DNA of 64,000 bases from Proteromonas lacertae (Eukaryota > Sar > Bigyra > Opalinata > Proteromonadidae). The stretch covers positions 62,001 through 126,000 of the forward strand of contig NGBS01000872.1 in assembly GCA_002245135.1 (NCBI GenBank), given 5' to 3'. Below are positions 1 to 12,900 of this stretch, one piece after another; the stretch's first letter is position 1, and every line of letters begins with the position of its first letter. The translations under genes were made by a program, and so were the position numbers. The notes under the pieces are model-generated. The model was not told the origin of the DNA. It worked only from the letters and a program-made list of their open reading frames with translations, and searched no databases.

Positions 1-1
1 T

Positions 2-610
2 ACATTTATTGATGATTTATTCGCTTTTATTGTGAAAATGCCTACTCTACATAGATTAGCTTGCTTTAGAGATGATATAGTGTTTTTCATATATTTATAT
101 CAAAGATATATTTATCCAGTGGATAAGAAACGAAGAAATGAATTTGGTTTAACTGGAGAAGAAGAAGAAAGATTAGCTGCATTAAGAAAAGCTGGAAGAA
201 GTAATATTAAATTTGAAGATTTACAGAATCCAAATATTCTTAATGATTTGAATGAGAAAGATAAAGAAGAAGAAGAAAAGAAGAAAAAAGATGATGAAAA
301 GAAGAAGAAAGAAACTGAAGAAAAAGAGGAGGAAATTAAAGAACCAACAGTTAAAGATAACAAACATGATGGTTTGAGAAGAAGAGGTGTAGCTAGTGAG
401 AAGAAGGAAGATAACAATGATGATGATGATAGATTTGAAGAATTACCAGTAGAAGTTGATGATGATGAAAATAACAACAATAGTGATGAAAAGAAAGAAG
501 GTGAGAATGAGAATAGTACAACTGATGTACAAGTTCAAGAATTTCATCATAGATCAAAGTATGATGTTATTCCAATGAATGAGTGGATTATGACTGATGA
601 CGATGATTAG
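2..610 (+). CDS. CLPTM1: CLPTM1-family membrane protein, C-terminal part (5' end outside window)
   Basis: The frame is open from base 2 and reads TFIDDLFAFIVKMPTLHRLA followed by CFRDDIVFFIYLYQRYIYPV. This is the strongly conserved C-terminal hallmark of the CLPTM1/CLPTM1L family (cleft lip and palate transmembrane protein 1), multi-pass ER/plasma-membrane proteins linked in animals to receptor trafficking and in CLPTM1L to lipid scrambling. In the family this block follows the last membrane segments and leads into 'VDxxRxNEFG', seen here as VDKKRRNEFG. About 150 residues of low-complexity Glu/Lys/Asp tail follow, longer and more charged than usual, ending at TAG 608-610. No intron is needed in the visible part. 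The family call is firm; the role in this organism is inferred only. Confidence 0.85.
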   Translation, partial: TFIDDLFAFIVKMPTLHRLACFRDDIVFFIYLYQRYIYPVDKKRRNEFGLTGEEEERLAALRKAGRSNIKFEDLQNPNILNDLNEKDKEEEEKKKKDDEKKKKETEEKEEEIKEPTVKDNKHDGLRRRGVASEKKEDNNDDDDRFEELPVEVDDDENNNNSDEKKEGENENSTTDVQVQEFHHRSKYDVIPMNEWIMTDDDD

Positions 611-708
611 TTGATTAATTAGTTTTTTTCTCGCAATATATCTCATTATTATTGTTTTGTTTTTTTTTTAGCTCAAGCACTGACCGAGCTTTGACATTCT
701 TTTACCTA

Positions 709-2298
709 ATGTCTGAAAAGAAAGAATGTGCTGAGCTAAAAATATCACCACCAGTGGAATTGTTTGAAGCTACTAAATTCACTTCTCATACAGCAACACC
801 AGCGGTAACTCCTAGATCAGAATCTTGCTCTTTCGATGAAGACTCTAGTATATTCAATTTTTGTAATATTTCTAGTGTTTATAACCAACAGACTTCATGT
901 TTTTTCGCATTCACCTACATGCATCGTCATGTGTGGACTTCCTGTATGTAAAATTTCACCATTTATACATTCTATAGGCACGAGGTAAGAGTTATATTGT
1001 ACGAATGTTGAAGGGCTATCTAAATTGGCAAGGATTTGATTGTAGGATTTTTAATGTGGGTAGCTATCGTCGAAAAGTATTTATAACAATAAGATTATTC
1101 ATCAAATAGATATCAGGAGTACAAGATGCATCATTTTTTGATTTTAGCAATTCCAAAGCAAATACTCTGAGAAATCAAGCAGCAGCACATGCATTTAGAG
1201 ATGTGAAACAATTCCTATTAGGAGTGCATGAATCAGATAAGAATCTACGAGTAGCAATATTTGATGCAACTAATACAACTAGAGAAAGAAGAAGATATTT
1301 AATGGATTGTGTAAAAAATACAAATATAGAAATGATATTTATTGAGAGTATTTGTACTGATAAAGCAATATTAGAATCAAATTACAACATGAAATTACAG
1401 TCACCTGATTATAAAGATATGGATCCAGTGAAAGCGAAGAGAAGATTTTGAAAAGAGAGTAGCAGAATATGAAAAAATATATGAAACTCTAGATGATGAA
1501 CATGAAGGTGATTTATCATACATAAAACTGTTTGATGTTGGTTTGCATATGGAGTTGAATAAAATGCACGGTTATTGCGCAATGGAAATAGTCACTTACT
1601 TAGGTAATATTCATATTAAACCAAGACAAATATTCTTAATGCGACATGGTGAATCATTGAATGATGTTCAAGGAATACTAAGTGGTGATTGTAAATTAAC
1701 TCAAACTGGTAGAGTATTTGCAGCTCAAGCTAGAGATTTTTTGAAAGATAATACTGATCCAACTAAACCACTGCTAGTGTTTTCTAGTACATTAAAAGCA
1801 GCTACTTGTACAATGGAAAGGTTAAGAGTATTAAGAAATACTCAGTTAATTACAACTCACGTATTAGATGAATTAGGAGGAGGTATATGTCAAGGAATGA
1901 CATATAATGAAATAAAAGAGAAATTTAAAGATGAATATAAAGACAGGAATGAAAACAAATTGATATTTAGATATCCTGGTGCTGGTGGTGAATCTTATTT
2001 AGATTTAATTGAAAGATTAAAGCCAATGATCTTAGAAATTGAAAGAACAAGAAAAGATGTAGTTATTATATCTCATAATGCTGTATTAAGAGTAATTTTG
2101 GGATATTTTATAGCTACTCCAATTAAAAAGATTCCGTATTTAGATTTCCCTAAGAATACTATTATTCAATTGAAAACATCTCCTTATGGTTGTGATAATA
2201 ATATGATTGAAATTGATATGTCCAAAGAAGCTGAATTAACATTATCATCTTCTAATACTCCAACTCCTAATAGTGTTAATTCTCCTGATAAGATATAA
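709..2298 (+). CDS. PFKFB: 6-phosphofructo-2-kinase / fructose-2,6-bisphosphatase (bifunctional), with one frame change
   Basis: This enzyme makes and breaks down fructose 2,6-bisphosphate, the regulator of PFK1/FBPase in cytosolic glycolysis. Kinase half: Walker A GLPARGKS, NVGSYRR, the Walker B region FDATNTTRERR, and SPDY. Phosphatase half: LMRHGES (phospho-His), LDEL (acid Glu) and IISHNAVLR (second His). Both sites look intact. Three introns are inferred: 848-875 (28 nt, which restores the frame into the P-loop), 944-977 (34 nt, inside GLP|ARGKS) and 1077-1109 (33 nt). Start ATG 709 is the first in the frame; about 497 aa. Between the two domains (1437-1451) the frame shifts +1. Removing one A near 1440 gives EDFEKR, which matches the family's 'xDFxxR', so a one-base insertion is likelier than true disruption. 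It lies 98 bp downstream of CLPTM1 on the same strand. Confidence 0.9.
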
Positions 2299-2340
2299 GA
2301 TTATTATTATTATCATTACTTATATATGTATAAAAAACTA

Positions 2341-2363
2341 CTACACAATACATTATTGTGTAG
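2341..2363. other. perfect inverted repeat (3' UTR hairpin)
   Basis: Ten bases (ctacacaata) are followed by a 3-nt loop and the exact reverse complement. It lies 43 bp after the PFKFB stop, in the convergent gap before the minus-strand gene ending at 2566. It could be an RNA hairpin in either 3' UTR; no function is shown. Confidence 0.5.
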
Positions 2364-2565
2364 ATTTTTAGTAAAATTTAGATAAAATTGTTTTATTAAC
2401 AAATAATGATTATTATTGATTATTTTATATATATATTTGTGTTGTGTTATTATAAACTATTCATTCCTTCCCAATAAATAAATAAGATTTGAACGTAATC
2501 ACAATATATAAAGTATATTATGTATGAAATTATAATTAAGATATATAAAAAGGCCTATTTCACTT

Positions 2566-3387
2566 TTATGTATAAGCTGGATATAACCAAAATCTGTAAG
2601 CATCAACAGAATTTGTTAAAGAGCCGTACTTTGTTGCTCTAGTTGGAGATTGATAACGAGATGATAAATAACCAAAATCTCTTGGAGTAATTGGTGGTAC
2701 TGGAGCATATTGATTATTAAATCTTGTTGAAACTCTTGGAGGACCTGATGTACTGAATTCATGGTGTGGATTATAGTTTGTATCAATTGCAATAGGTGCT
2801 ACATTACGACGCTTTCTTGGAGATTCCTGTGGATATCTTGGTTCTTCTACTGGTTGAGTTGGTACTAATTTTGGTTTTTCTAATGGTGGTATTGCTGTTG
2901 CTTGTATAGAGGTTGGACTTGCTCTAGGACTTGAACGTGGACTTTGCCAAGCATTTTTTGGCTGGATTGGAGCAGAATTACTCTACAAATCACAAAAACT
3001 ACATATACTAAAGGATCTAAACGTCTGGGTGAACGAGAATAATCATGTATTTGTCCTCTAAGCTCTTCAATTCTAGAAGTCAACAATTGTTCCCTAATAG
3101 AAAAATATCATATCTTAAGGATACTGCTTACGTAAAAATCTTAGTTCTCCATCATCATCTCTTGGAGATGGTGCTCTTGGAGAAATTTGTAAGGTAGGAA
3201 TGTTATTCTTCTTCCAGTGCATATCGCTTAATAAAGGATGATCTTTATGCTCTTTGAGGCTAATAGAATCAGAATATATCCAATTATACACTTTACTTTC
3301 AGTTGAGTAGAATTCCTTTAGGAAATTCGACTCTTTTACTAAAGGAGCATCATGACTTGTATGATGAGATTTGAAAACGTACGGCAT
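2566..3387 (-). CDS. Pro/Ser-rich protein of unknown function (three exons)
   Basis: I do not recognise the family. Exon 1 (3387-3132) starts MPYVFKSHHTSHDAPL and ends in a charged helix. Exon 2 (3093-3009) continues a helix, EQLLTSRIEELRGQIHDYS. Exon 3 (2982-2566) is disordered and rich in SPR/SPT motifs, ending VDAYRFWLYPAYT before TAA. Intron 2 (2983-3008, 26 nt, GTATAT..TAG) joins exons 2 and 3 in frame. Intron 1 (3094-3131, GTAAGC..TAG) has good splice sites, but the exon 1-2 junction is one base short of keeping the frame, so a base is missing or the splice site is different. The many SPR motifs suggest Pro-directed phosphorylation sites (inference). About 250 residues. Confidence 0.6.
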
Positions 3388-3684
3388 ACTATTCTAAAAC
3401 ACTAAAAATTGATATTTTACTCAATAAATAACGAAAGGAATTTGATGTGTATGTTCGAATCCAGGCTTGAAGAGAAACAGTCATTTCGAAATAGTATTAA
3501 TTATTTGGCACGTAGAATATATTCGGTCAAAATAAGTTGTTTCTATTTCAACAAAAAAATAAATCTTTAATAAAATGATTAATTAAAAACAAATAGATAT
3601 ACATTCTTTTATTTAAGTTAATTGCCAAACATCTGAGTAGGACTATGGTCCATTTCATAGCTTTCCTATGCACGGATTATAAAA

Positions 3685-5422
3685 TTATATATTATATACT
3701 CCTGTATCCATTGATTGATAAGATTCATGGGTGAAAATCATGTTTTCTAAAGAACTTACCAAATCTTTCTTTTTCTTTCTTTCTTCCAAACTCTCATTCT
3801 CACTTTCTTCCATATCATTTTCATCATCTGATTCTTCATCTCCACTTTCTTCAGTTTTACTCTCATAATCTATATGTTCCCATTGCTTATATATATTATC
3901 AAAATAACAATTACTATTTTTCAAAGGATATGGATCAAATGGAAAAAACAAATCTGTCTTTTCAATGATTGGAGTATTTACTGGAGTTCTTGGAGTTCGA
4001 GGTGTTAGAGGTGATGGTGTTATTGGTGAAGACTGTAATTTATCTAATAAAGAATGATCAAATAATGAACATCTATCAGTTTCAACTAGAAATTCATCAA
4101 TAATATCTTTATTACACACTTTTAATGGATTTAATGTTGATAAAAACACTTCAAGCCATGGGAAATTCTGTAAATACTGCAAACCATCAGATTCTTTCAA
4201 TATATTTTGAGTTCTGAAACATAATATATATAAAACACTTTGAAAACAACTGTAAAATAACTTTATGGAATTATTAAAGTAATTGTTATTGTTATTCTCA
4301 AAATCGAAATATATATCATTATTATTCACTTTTATTTCTGTAATCAACTTTGTGCAATATTCAAACAGGTAATCTATCACAGTTTTTATTATATCTAATG
4401 TTAAATAATTGGCTCTTGCTACAAAACTAGCTATATATGATGTACAACTAAGTCTTAAGATTAATGGTGCATCTATGGTGTAAATGAAATTGATTAATCT
4501 TTCTATAAATGTATTTGCTAATTCATTATCAAAAGCACATACTCTAAACAGTATGAATTGTGTTGCACGACATCTATGAGTCAATAATATTTTTTCTTCA
4601 AAAAATTTCAACAAGAATTTATACACGTTTGCCAATTCTGCTGTTCCTTTATTACATTCTTTTAAGAAATAATCCATCATGATTGTCATTAATTTATCCA
4701 TTTTTCTTGCCATTTCATCTTCTTCTTCGCCATTATCTGTTGGGAATACTGTTTCTTCTTCCTCTTCTTCAGTCTTCATTTCTACATCTATTTCTATCAT
4801 TTTTTCTAATAGCAAACTCCATAGATTTTCTTTAATATTTTGAACAAAATCACATATCAAAAGTGTTGATGTAAATGAGCTTATTTGGTTTTCTAAAGGT
4901 CTTGTTTTATGTGGAAACAATTTTATAAGTGTTTGAGATAGTGTAGATATAGAAGTTGGAACTAAATGAGTTATTAACTTAATTGTTTCAAGTGCGTCAT
5001 TCAGCAATGATTCTTTTACTGATAAACTTTCAGATTCATCCCCTTCTTCCGGAGTTAGAGTATAATACAAGTTATCTACAAGATTTTCATAGATTATGTG
5101 TGTATATGAGTTGTTTGCTGAAACTAAATCTAAATAAAAGTACATCAACGGTTTACCAACCTCAGGGTTTGAAACCCAATTGATTTTGAACAAAATAGAA
5201 AACAATGAGCTAAATTGTTTATCACCAGCTGCAATTATTGCCATACTGTTCCTCAAATCATTTATTATTTCGTTCTGTTTTTCTATATTAGTGTCTCTTA
5301 ACAAATTTAAAATCTCTTTGTAGTTATTATCATTTTTCTATATTCATAAATATCGCAAAATATACTTGAATATGTTCTTTCAAAGCTTTTTCAACAAATT
5401 CAGATGATTCAACTCCTTTCAT
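3685..5422 (-). CDS. RRN3: RRN3 / TIF-IA, RNA polymerase I initiation factor
   Basis: RRN3 bridges RNA polymerase I and the rDNA promoter core factor in the nucleolus. Family blocks appear in order: a helical-repeat N-terminus; LYFYLDLVSANNSY-like 'nLVSA' (reads YFYLDLVSANNSY here); TLIKLFPHKTRPLE; the acidic loop with DEMARKMDKLMTIMMDY; ILLTHRCRATQFILF; 'RLSCTSYIASFVARA'; FYSCFQSVLYILCFR; LQYLQNFPWLEVFLSTLNPL; and FFPFDPYPLKNS near the C-terminus. One 28-nt intron (5338-5365) links the start exon (MKGVESSEFVEKAL, ATG at 5422) to the main exon in phase 0. Total 569 aa, close to the usual RRN3 size. The C-terminal tail is acidic (residues EESGDEESDDEND and beyond). An in-frame stop lies just above the chosen ATG; a further upstream exon cannot be excluded. 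Confidence 0.87.
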
Positions 5423-5522
5423 CTCATTCAAAAATAAATATGCAAACTATTGGCTTGATTAAAATAAATTTAACAATTCGTTTTTTCACTTTACAAACAC
5501 AAGGAAAAAAGTAATTAAATTA

Positions 5523-6449
5523 TTAATAATAAATAAACGTATCTAAAGGTCTATGATAATAGTTGAATATTCCATTTTCTCTAAAGTATCTTGCAATTGT
5601 CATTGTACCATTTAACAACGCTTTTTCAATCGATACTCTCCATTCTCTATCTGCATCATATCTTTCAATATCAATACCATTATGATTGGTTATATGAACA
5701 GATTTCACTAAATAATTACTTTGAAAATAGGAATAAACATAAGACATCCAGTTATCAATACCCCAATTATCTAATAATGGAGTATAAAAATAATTAAATA
5801 TCTTAAAATGCATTCTTGATACAAAATTCAACTGAGAAAAATCACGATAATATTCTTCTTTTAAATCTCTAGGTCCTGCTGTTCCAAATCCAGATATGTA
5901 ATTGGTATCTATGTAAAATCTCAGTATTTTAAACATATGTCTTGTCATTATCATTATATCATCATTCATTGTCATAAAATAATCACAATTATCATTATAT
6001 GCTTTCATTGCCAAATAATTATACATATCAACTAATCTAATAAAGTTGTAAGTATGAAATATTATTTTAATGTTGTTATAATTCCTGGATTCTATGGAAT
6101 TTGTCAGCAACTCAACAAAACTGTTATAAAATTGCTCATTCGATATATATTTGTCATTCATATCATAGCCTATGTATAATTTATATCTATATCAAGCTTA
6201 ACGCATTTTATACTCAAAATCAGTATCATGAACATTCAGAAATGATTTAAAAAAGTATTGAGTAAAGATAAGTTTATCTGGAGTTAATGTCACATTCTCT
6301 TCAACACTATTTTTTGAAGTTATTGGGATGATAAGCGCTACTGTCTTTAACTTAACTGTATCTATAATGATATTCGTATGTGATCGAATAAAAGAGTGAA
6401 AACAACCACAAACTACAAAAACAATCAGAAAAAGAAGAATTTGATTCAT
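5523..6449 (-). CDS. putative type II membrane glycosyltransferase (GT-A-like)
   Basis: The N-terminus has one hydrophobic anchor (ILLFLIVFVVCGCFHSFI, residues ~4-21), as expected of a Golgi type II enzyme. The lumenal part begins VALIIPITSKN and later shows YFMTMNDDIMIMT, a DxD-like metal/nucleotide-sugar motif, then GFGTAGPRD, FVSRMHFKIFNYFYTP and NWGIDNWM. This order (NDD, G..GP.D, R.H..IF...P, NW..D.W) recurs in protist and algal glycosyltransferase-like proteins, but I cannot assign a CAZy family. One 33-nt phase-1 intron (6170-6202) joins the two exons (297 aa). The C-terminus ends RPLDTFIYY. Sugar donor and acceptor are unknown. Confidence 0.55.
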
Positions 6450-6967
6450 TGGGTTGTGAAAAATAATTTTGGTTGAAAATATTGATGATTGAATGAAAGG
6501 TTATATGAGTGATATAATTACGCTATATTATTAAATAAAATACAATGAAATAGGATAAATAAATTCATAGTATATAGCTTCAATCAAGGAATCTATTCAA
6601 AATTATAAATAGTATGTTATTCTACAAAATGTAACGCATTTCTTATTAAGTAGTAATGTAAAAATGTATAAATGTAATAAAATGTGATAAACTTGATAGG
6701 TTTGAAGAAGAATGTAATTAGAATGGTTAGGCTTTTAGCCAATATTTCAATATCAGTACTTTTATGCAATGTTGGCTTTGATATTTGATTTTTGCCTTGA
6801 TATAGTAGTTGTAACTGTAAATTATAAACAATTCTTTTTTGTAGTTTGTGATATATAAATATGGCTATACTTCAAAAAAAATGAATTACACTTTATATTG
6901 TAGCTTATTTTAATGATCTATTTTCATAACTGAAAATATCCGTTTCATAAAAATCATTTCAATTTTT
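6450..6967. other. intergenic region, probable divergent promoter
   Basis: This is 518 bp of very AT-rich sequence between the minus-strand glycosyltransferase start and the plus-strand giant gene start. I see no open frame, repeat or recognisable RNA. It presumably carries both promoters. Confidence 0.4.
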
Positions 6968-9900
6968 ATGAAGATTGACAAAACTACTCCTCCAGAAATT
7001 ATTCTGCAAGAGTATAATACTTCACAACAAGAAATTGAAGAGCTTAAGGAAAGATTAAGTTCAGTTAGTAACGAGAATGAGCAGATCAAATTGTTTTTTG
7101 ATCACATAAAGGTGGATTATGAGCAGATTCGATTAGAAAATGCTCGAGTAAGAGATAAAGATCAGTCAATAAAAGCTGAGTTGGAGCAATGCAAATTAGA
7201 TATCAATGCTTCCAAACAGGAACTAGAAAATAGTAGAGAAGAGTTTGATAAAAAATTAGAGATATTGAATCAAAGGAAAGAAGAGACTGATCAAGAGAAT
7301 CAAATGTTGTTAATGCAATTTAAAGATTTACAAGAAACAATTAGCAATCAAGCCGATGAAATAACTCGTTTGAAGCAATTAAATTTCGACCTTGAGCAAA
7401 AATTGAAAGAATCTATGAATAGAACGAACCAAGCTGAAGCTCAATCTGCAAAAGACAAGCACAGCTATGAGAAGCTTGTAGCAAAAGCGAATAAAGAAAC
7501 AGCAGACAGTGCAAGCCAAATTGATTCTTTGAAAGATGAATTATCTAAAGCTAAAGAAGAAATAGATAAATTACAGAATGAATTAAAAGCCAGCGAAGAA
7601 GAAGTAGAAAAAGTGAAAGACCAATTAAAAGAAAGTGAAGTTTTAAATGAAACAGCAAAAGAACTACCAAATGCAGATGAGATGAATAGATTAAAAGAAG
7701 AAATAGCTAAATTACAAGAAGAATGTGATAGAAAAGATGAAGAATTAAAAGAATCAAAGAATGAACTGAATGATTTACATGACGAATTAGAAAAAGCAAC
7801 TGAAAATATCAATGATCTTCAAGACAAATTGGAGAATAATGATGTAGAGAAATTAAAAGATCAACTTGCTGAAGAAAAGGAAAAAGTATTAGCTACTGAA
7901 AGTGAATTAGAAAATACAAAAGAAGCATTATTAGCTACTCAGGATTTGAATAATAGTTATAGTACAGAATCAATGTTACCTTCTGAATTAGATAATTGTG
8001 AAGACGTTGATAGTGTTATTAAGGCTTTTAGAGATATTCTCAATAAATATAAAGATGATGTTGAAGAGTTAAAGAAGAAATTAGGTGATATTAAAGAAGT
8101 AGAAGATAAACAGAATGAGAGTGATATAATCCCTAAAGATAAATTATCTCAATTTATTGAAAATACTAAGCAAAATAGTGATAAAGTTAATGGAATATCT
8201 GAGAAGATAAAATCAATAGAAGAAAAGATTGATGATATAGAAAAGAATGAAAATCATACAATTGAAGATGTAAAAGTTTTACAACCAGATATTGAGTCAA
8301 TAAGAACTGATATGATTGAAGAAAAGACTCAAATCAATCAATTAGAAAAATCATTAAACAAATTGATTGAAATGGCTGAAATAAAAGATACATTGAATGA
8401 ACTAAACGATAATACTGATAATTCATTGAAATCAGTTGGAAAGATTGAAGAATCAATGAAAAACTTAGAACAATATAAGAATTATGAGAAAGATGATAGT
8501 AAAGTGATTAAAAGTACGTTAAAGCCATTAAAGGATAAATTATCAAAACAGAAAGAAGAAATTGATAATCAATTACATTCAATTGATTACATGATTGAGA
8601 ATGGTGCTGGTAGTGAAGAAAGCTTAGATAAAATGGATTCAGAGACTAAACAATTACTCTTAGAATCATCTAAAGCTAAAGATGAGTTAGTAGATTTGAG
8701 TAGCAAATTAGATAACTGTGTATTAATAATTAGTGATCGTGGACAGCTTGAAAAATTATCAAAACAACAACAATCACAATCAGATCATCTTGATAAATAT
8801 GAAAATGCTTTGAACAAATTAAAATCAAAAAATAGTAATTTAGATTCTCAAATTGATGATATTAACAATTCTATTATGAAGAATAAGGAGAATTGTAATG
8901 ATATTAAGGGAATGATTGAGAAAGAGAAGGAATTATGCCATTTGAATAGTGATGAAGAAGGATCAGAAGATAATGCATTTGATCAAAATAGATTTGACAA
9001 TGTTTTAGAGGAGATTAACAACAAAATCGATGAATTAGACAATGAATTGAAGGTATTAGATGAAAAGGTTGATGGTATTAAGTGAATTATCAGATATTAT
9101 CAACGATTTAGAATCTTTAGAAGGAAGAAAGAAAGCTATCAATGATGAAATAGAAAAATTGAATGGTATAATAGATCATTTGAATGATAATGAAAATATT
9201 GAACAAAGTGAGATAGAAAATGTTAAGAAAGATAGTGATAAAATAACTAAAGATTTGAATGAAATAAATGACAAGATCAATAAAGTAAAAAACAGTACAT
9301 CTAACAGCAAAATCGATGATTTAGATGACAAGAAAGTTGATGGTGTTAAGAATGATGTTAATAAGTTGGAAGATGAAATGAAAAACATATTCAAAGATTT
9401 AAGTGATTTGAATAAGAAAGTTCATGAGTTAGAACAAAGACCATTCACTGAAAGTACATTACAAAAGCCAATGAGATATGAAGGAGATGAAAGTGCATTA
9501 CCACAGGATGTAGATGAAATTAGAGAACAGATTAAACGATTAAATCAACAATTAGCTGATAAAGAAGATGTATCATTGGATAAACTAAGAGATAAACTTC
9601 ACAGTCTGAATGAAGATGCTGAACAATTGGAAAATGAATTATCTAAAAAGAAAGAGTATTTAATGGAATTAGAATCAAATCCATCAACAACACCTGAACA
9701 AGTAAAGTCAATTGAAGATGATATCAAAAGAATGGAAGAGAACTTAGATAAAATAAGAGAAGGATTAAGAAATGAAGAAACTAAAATACACGAATTAGAA
9801 GTTCAAGGACAACCAACCAATGATGAAGAAGAAAATGAACACAAAAACAAGCAAAAAGAGATATTTGAAGAATTACAAGGAATTAAAGGTGATATTCAAA

Positions 9901-12900
9901 ATACTAACAATGATTTAGATAAACTCAACAAATCTTTACATCAATTAGAAGATGTTAGTCATTTGAATGCATTAGTTGATTCACATGAACAAACTGGTTC
10001 GATGTTACATGATGATTTGACTCATTTAGATGATTTCTTTAATGATTTAGAGGAAGAAGATTTCTTAGATAGATGTAAATTATATAAAGATGAAGAGAGT
10101 ATTAATCCTGAATGCCCAAAGAAGAGTAGTTATGTTAATGCTGCTAAGAAATTAGATGAAGAATTAGGAAAGAAACAGGAAGAATTGAGTGAATTAAAGA
10201 AAGAAATAAGTGAATTAGAAATCAATAATACTCCAAAATCAAGTGAGGAAATTAATAAGATGAAGAATAAAGCCAAAAATCTTGAAAGTGAATTAGCTGA
10301 TTTATATAGAAAAGGAGATGAATTGAAGAAAGCATTAGATTTGATTAAGAATGAAATGTTCAACAAAATGGAAAAGAAATTACCAAAAGATGAAGAAAAT
10401 CTATCAGATTTAGAAAAAGAGAATGAAGAACACTTTGAGAAAGTAACTGAATTGAAATATAATGAATTTAGTAATCCTGATTTAATACCAATATGTGAAA
10501 AGACTATTAAAGGTGATGCTGATAAGATTAATGAGTTGAATTCTGAATTAGCTTCATTAAAAGGTCAATTAGAAACAATTAAGAATGACATTGACAATTC
10601 CTCACCTGAAACTATAAAGAATTTGGATAATAGCATTAAAGAGTTTGAGAACAAAATGGATGAATTGAAAACTGAAGAGAAGAATATCAATGACACATTA
10701 CGTGATATTGATGAAGTTGTAAAACAAAAAAATAATCTGAATGATTTGAATAAAAAGGAGACTATTTGTCAGAACAAATTGAATCAATTGAAGAATAAAG
10801 TTGATAGATTAGTTCCAGTATTACCCAGAAGAGGATCAAGAGAAGAAGAAGAAGAAAAAGAAGAAGGAGAAGAAGGAGAAGTAATTGATGAAGAAAAGCA
10901 ACAGTTACAATTGTTACAATCAAGCATTAATGATACTCAAAACAGTCTTGATGAAATATGTAATGAATTACAAGAAGAAAAGAATCATTTGGATGAAATT
11001 AAAGAAGAAGAAACAGATAAATGCCATGAGGAGATTAAAAATAGCAAAGAGAATCAAAAGAAAATCGAAGATGAAATAGAGAAGGTTCAATCTAATTTAC
11101 AATCAATTCAAGATGATTTGATGAATTTATTGGCAATGCAACAACAAAAGACTGAGAATGAATTAGATGGACAAAATGATAGTTTATTGTTATTAGATGA
11201 AAAAGCTGAAAAACTCGAACAAGAATTGAATAATTCAAAATCACAATTGAATGATGAACAGATTAATAACGATGCATTGAAAGAAGAAATTGCCAATTTG
11301 GAGAAACAAATTGAAGAATCAAAGAGGTTATTAAATAACGTTCAGAATAAGAATGGTGGTAGTATAGAAGCTAATATGTTAGTACACTTATTGAATGAAA
11401 GAATAAAGATATTAAAATCAGATTTACCAAGAGTAAGAAATCTATATAATAAGGTTAATGAGGATTTACAAACTTATAAATTTGATAAACAATTATCAAA
11501 CAAACCAGAGGTTGTGAAGTTAGAATCTACATTATTCAATGTTAATGAATCATTAAATCAATGTTCTGATGAGATAAAAGAAGAAGATAGTATTCTAAGT
11601 GAATATGAAACACAATCTGAAGTTGATATAAGTAAATTGTTGGATTTAAATCCAAAGATATTAAAAACAGAAAAACAACTTAAAACTGCTGAAGATCAAT
11701 TGGTAGCTGATTCTTATTTGGCTAATTACAATGATTTAGTTAAAGCAAGAGAAGAAATACAATCAATTGAAAATGTACAACAAGATCAAGGACAAAAATT
11801 AGAAGAGAAAGAGAAAGAATTACAATCTGCTACAGATGAATTGAATCAAAAGGTTCAACAATTACAAACATTAGAAGATCAACTAAAAGAAACTGAAAAA
11901 GAATTACAGAATGAAAAAGATAAGAATTTAGAAGATGAAGTGAAGAGATTAGAAAATGATCTTGAGAATGCAAAAGAACAATTGTCAGAGAAAGAGACAA
12001 AATATGATAATTTAACAATATCATCATTAGAGCAACATATGAATGATTTGAAAGAAGAAGCAAAACAATTAAATAAAGAGTTAAAGAAAAGAAAATTCGA
12101 ATTAAAGACTATTCAAGATGAAAAGACCAGAAAGAATGATAATGATTTAGCTGTTGATAATAAATTAGATGAAATATCTCAAGAATTAGATGAAACAAAG
12201 AATGGATTATATGAAGCTGAAGAATCTTTTGTTGAATATCGTAATGAAATCAACAACTTAAATAATGAAGAGAAAGAGAAGAAGAGAAAGGAAATAAAAG
12301 AGAAGTTAGATATTCTTGGTTTTGCATTAAGAAATGATAAAGAAAGAGTAAGTGATTTGTCATATGCTATAAAATGGTTGAAAGATGCTAATAGTTTAGA
12401 TGAACAAATTAAAGAGAATGAAGCAGTATTAGCTGATTTATTGAAAGATACTCATGATTTACAGAATGGTTTTAAGTATTTGGATGAAAGTGATTATTTG
12501 GATCAATGCAAATTAGCTGAAACAATTGATCCTAAAAAACCAAAGAAATCAAGTTATGTAAATGCTACAAATGAATTAATAGAGAAATTGGAAGAACAAC
12601 AAAATGAAATGAAAGAACTTAAAGAGAATTTGGATAATTCAAATATTGAACAATTTGAAGAAGCAAGTCGTAATGTTACTATTTATACCTTAAAGACAGA
12701 TGAAATTAAGAAAGATTTAGGTGAATCAAAGAAAGAAACTAAAGACTTAAATCGTTCATTAAAAGCTATTAAGAGTGATATATATGCTCGTGTATATGGT
12801 AAAGTCAAACCTGGATTAAGTGATTTAAAACAGTTAGAATCACAGAATAAGAAGAATAAAGATACTTTAGATGAATTGAGTTATAATCCATACAGTAAAG

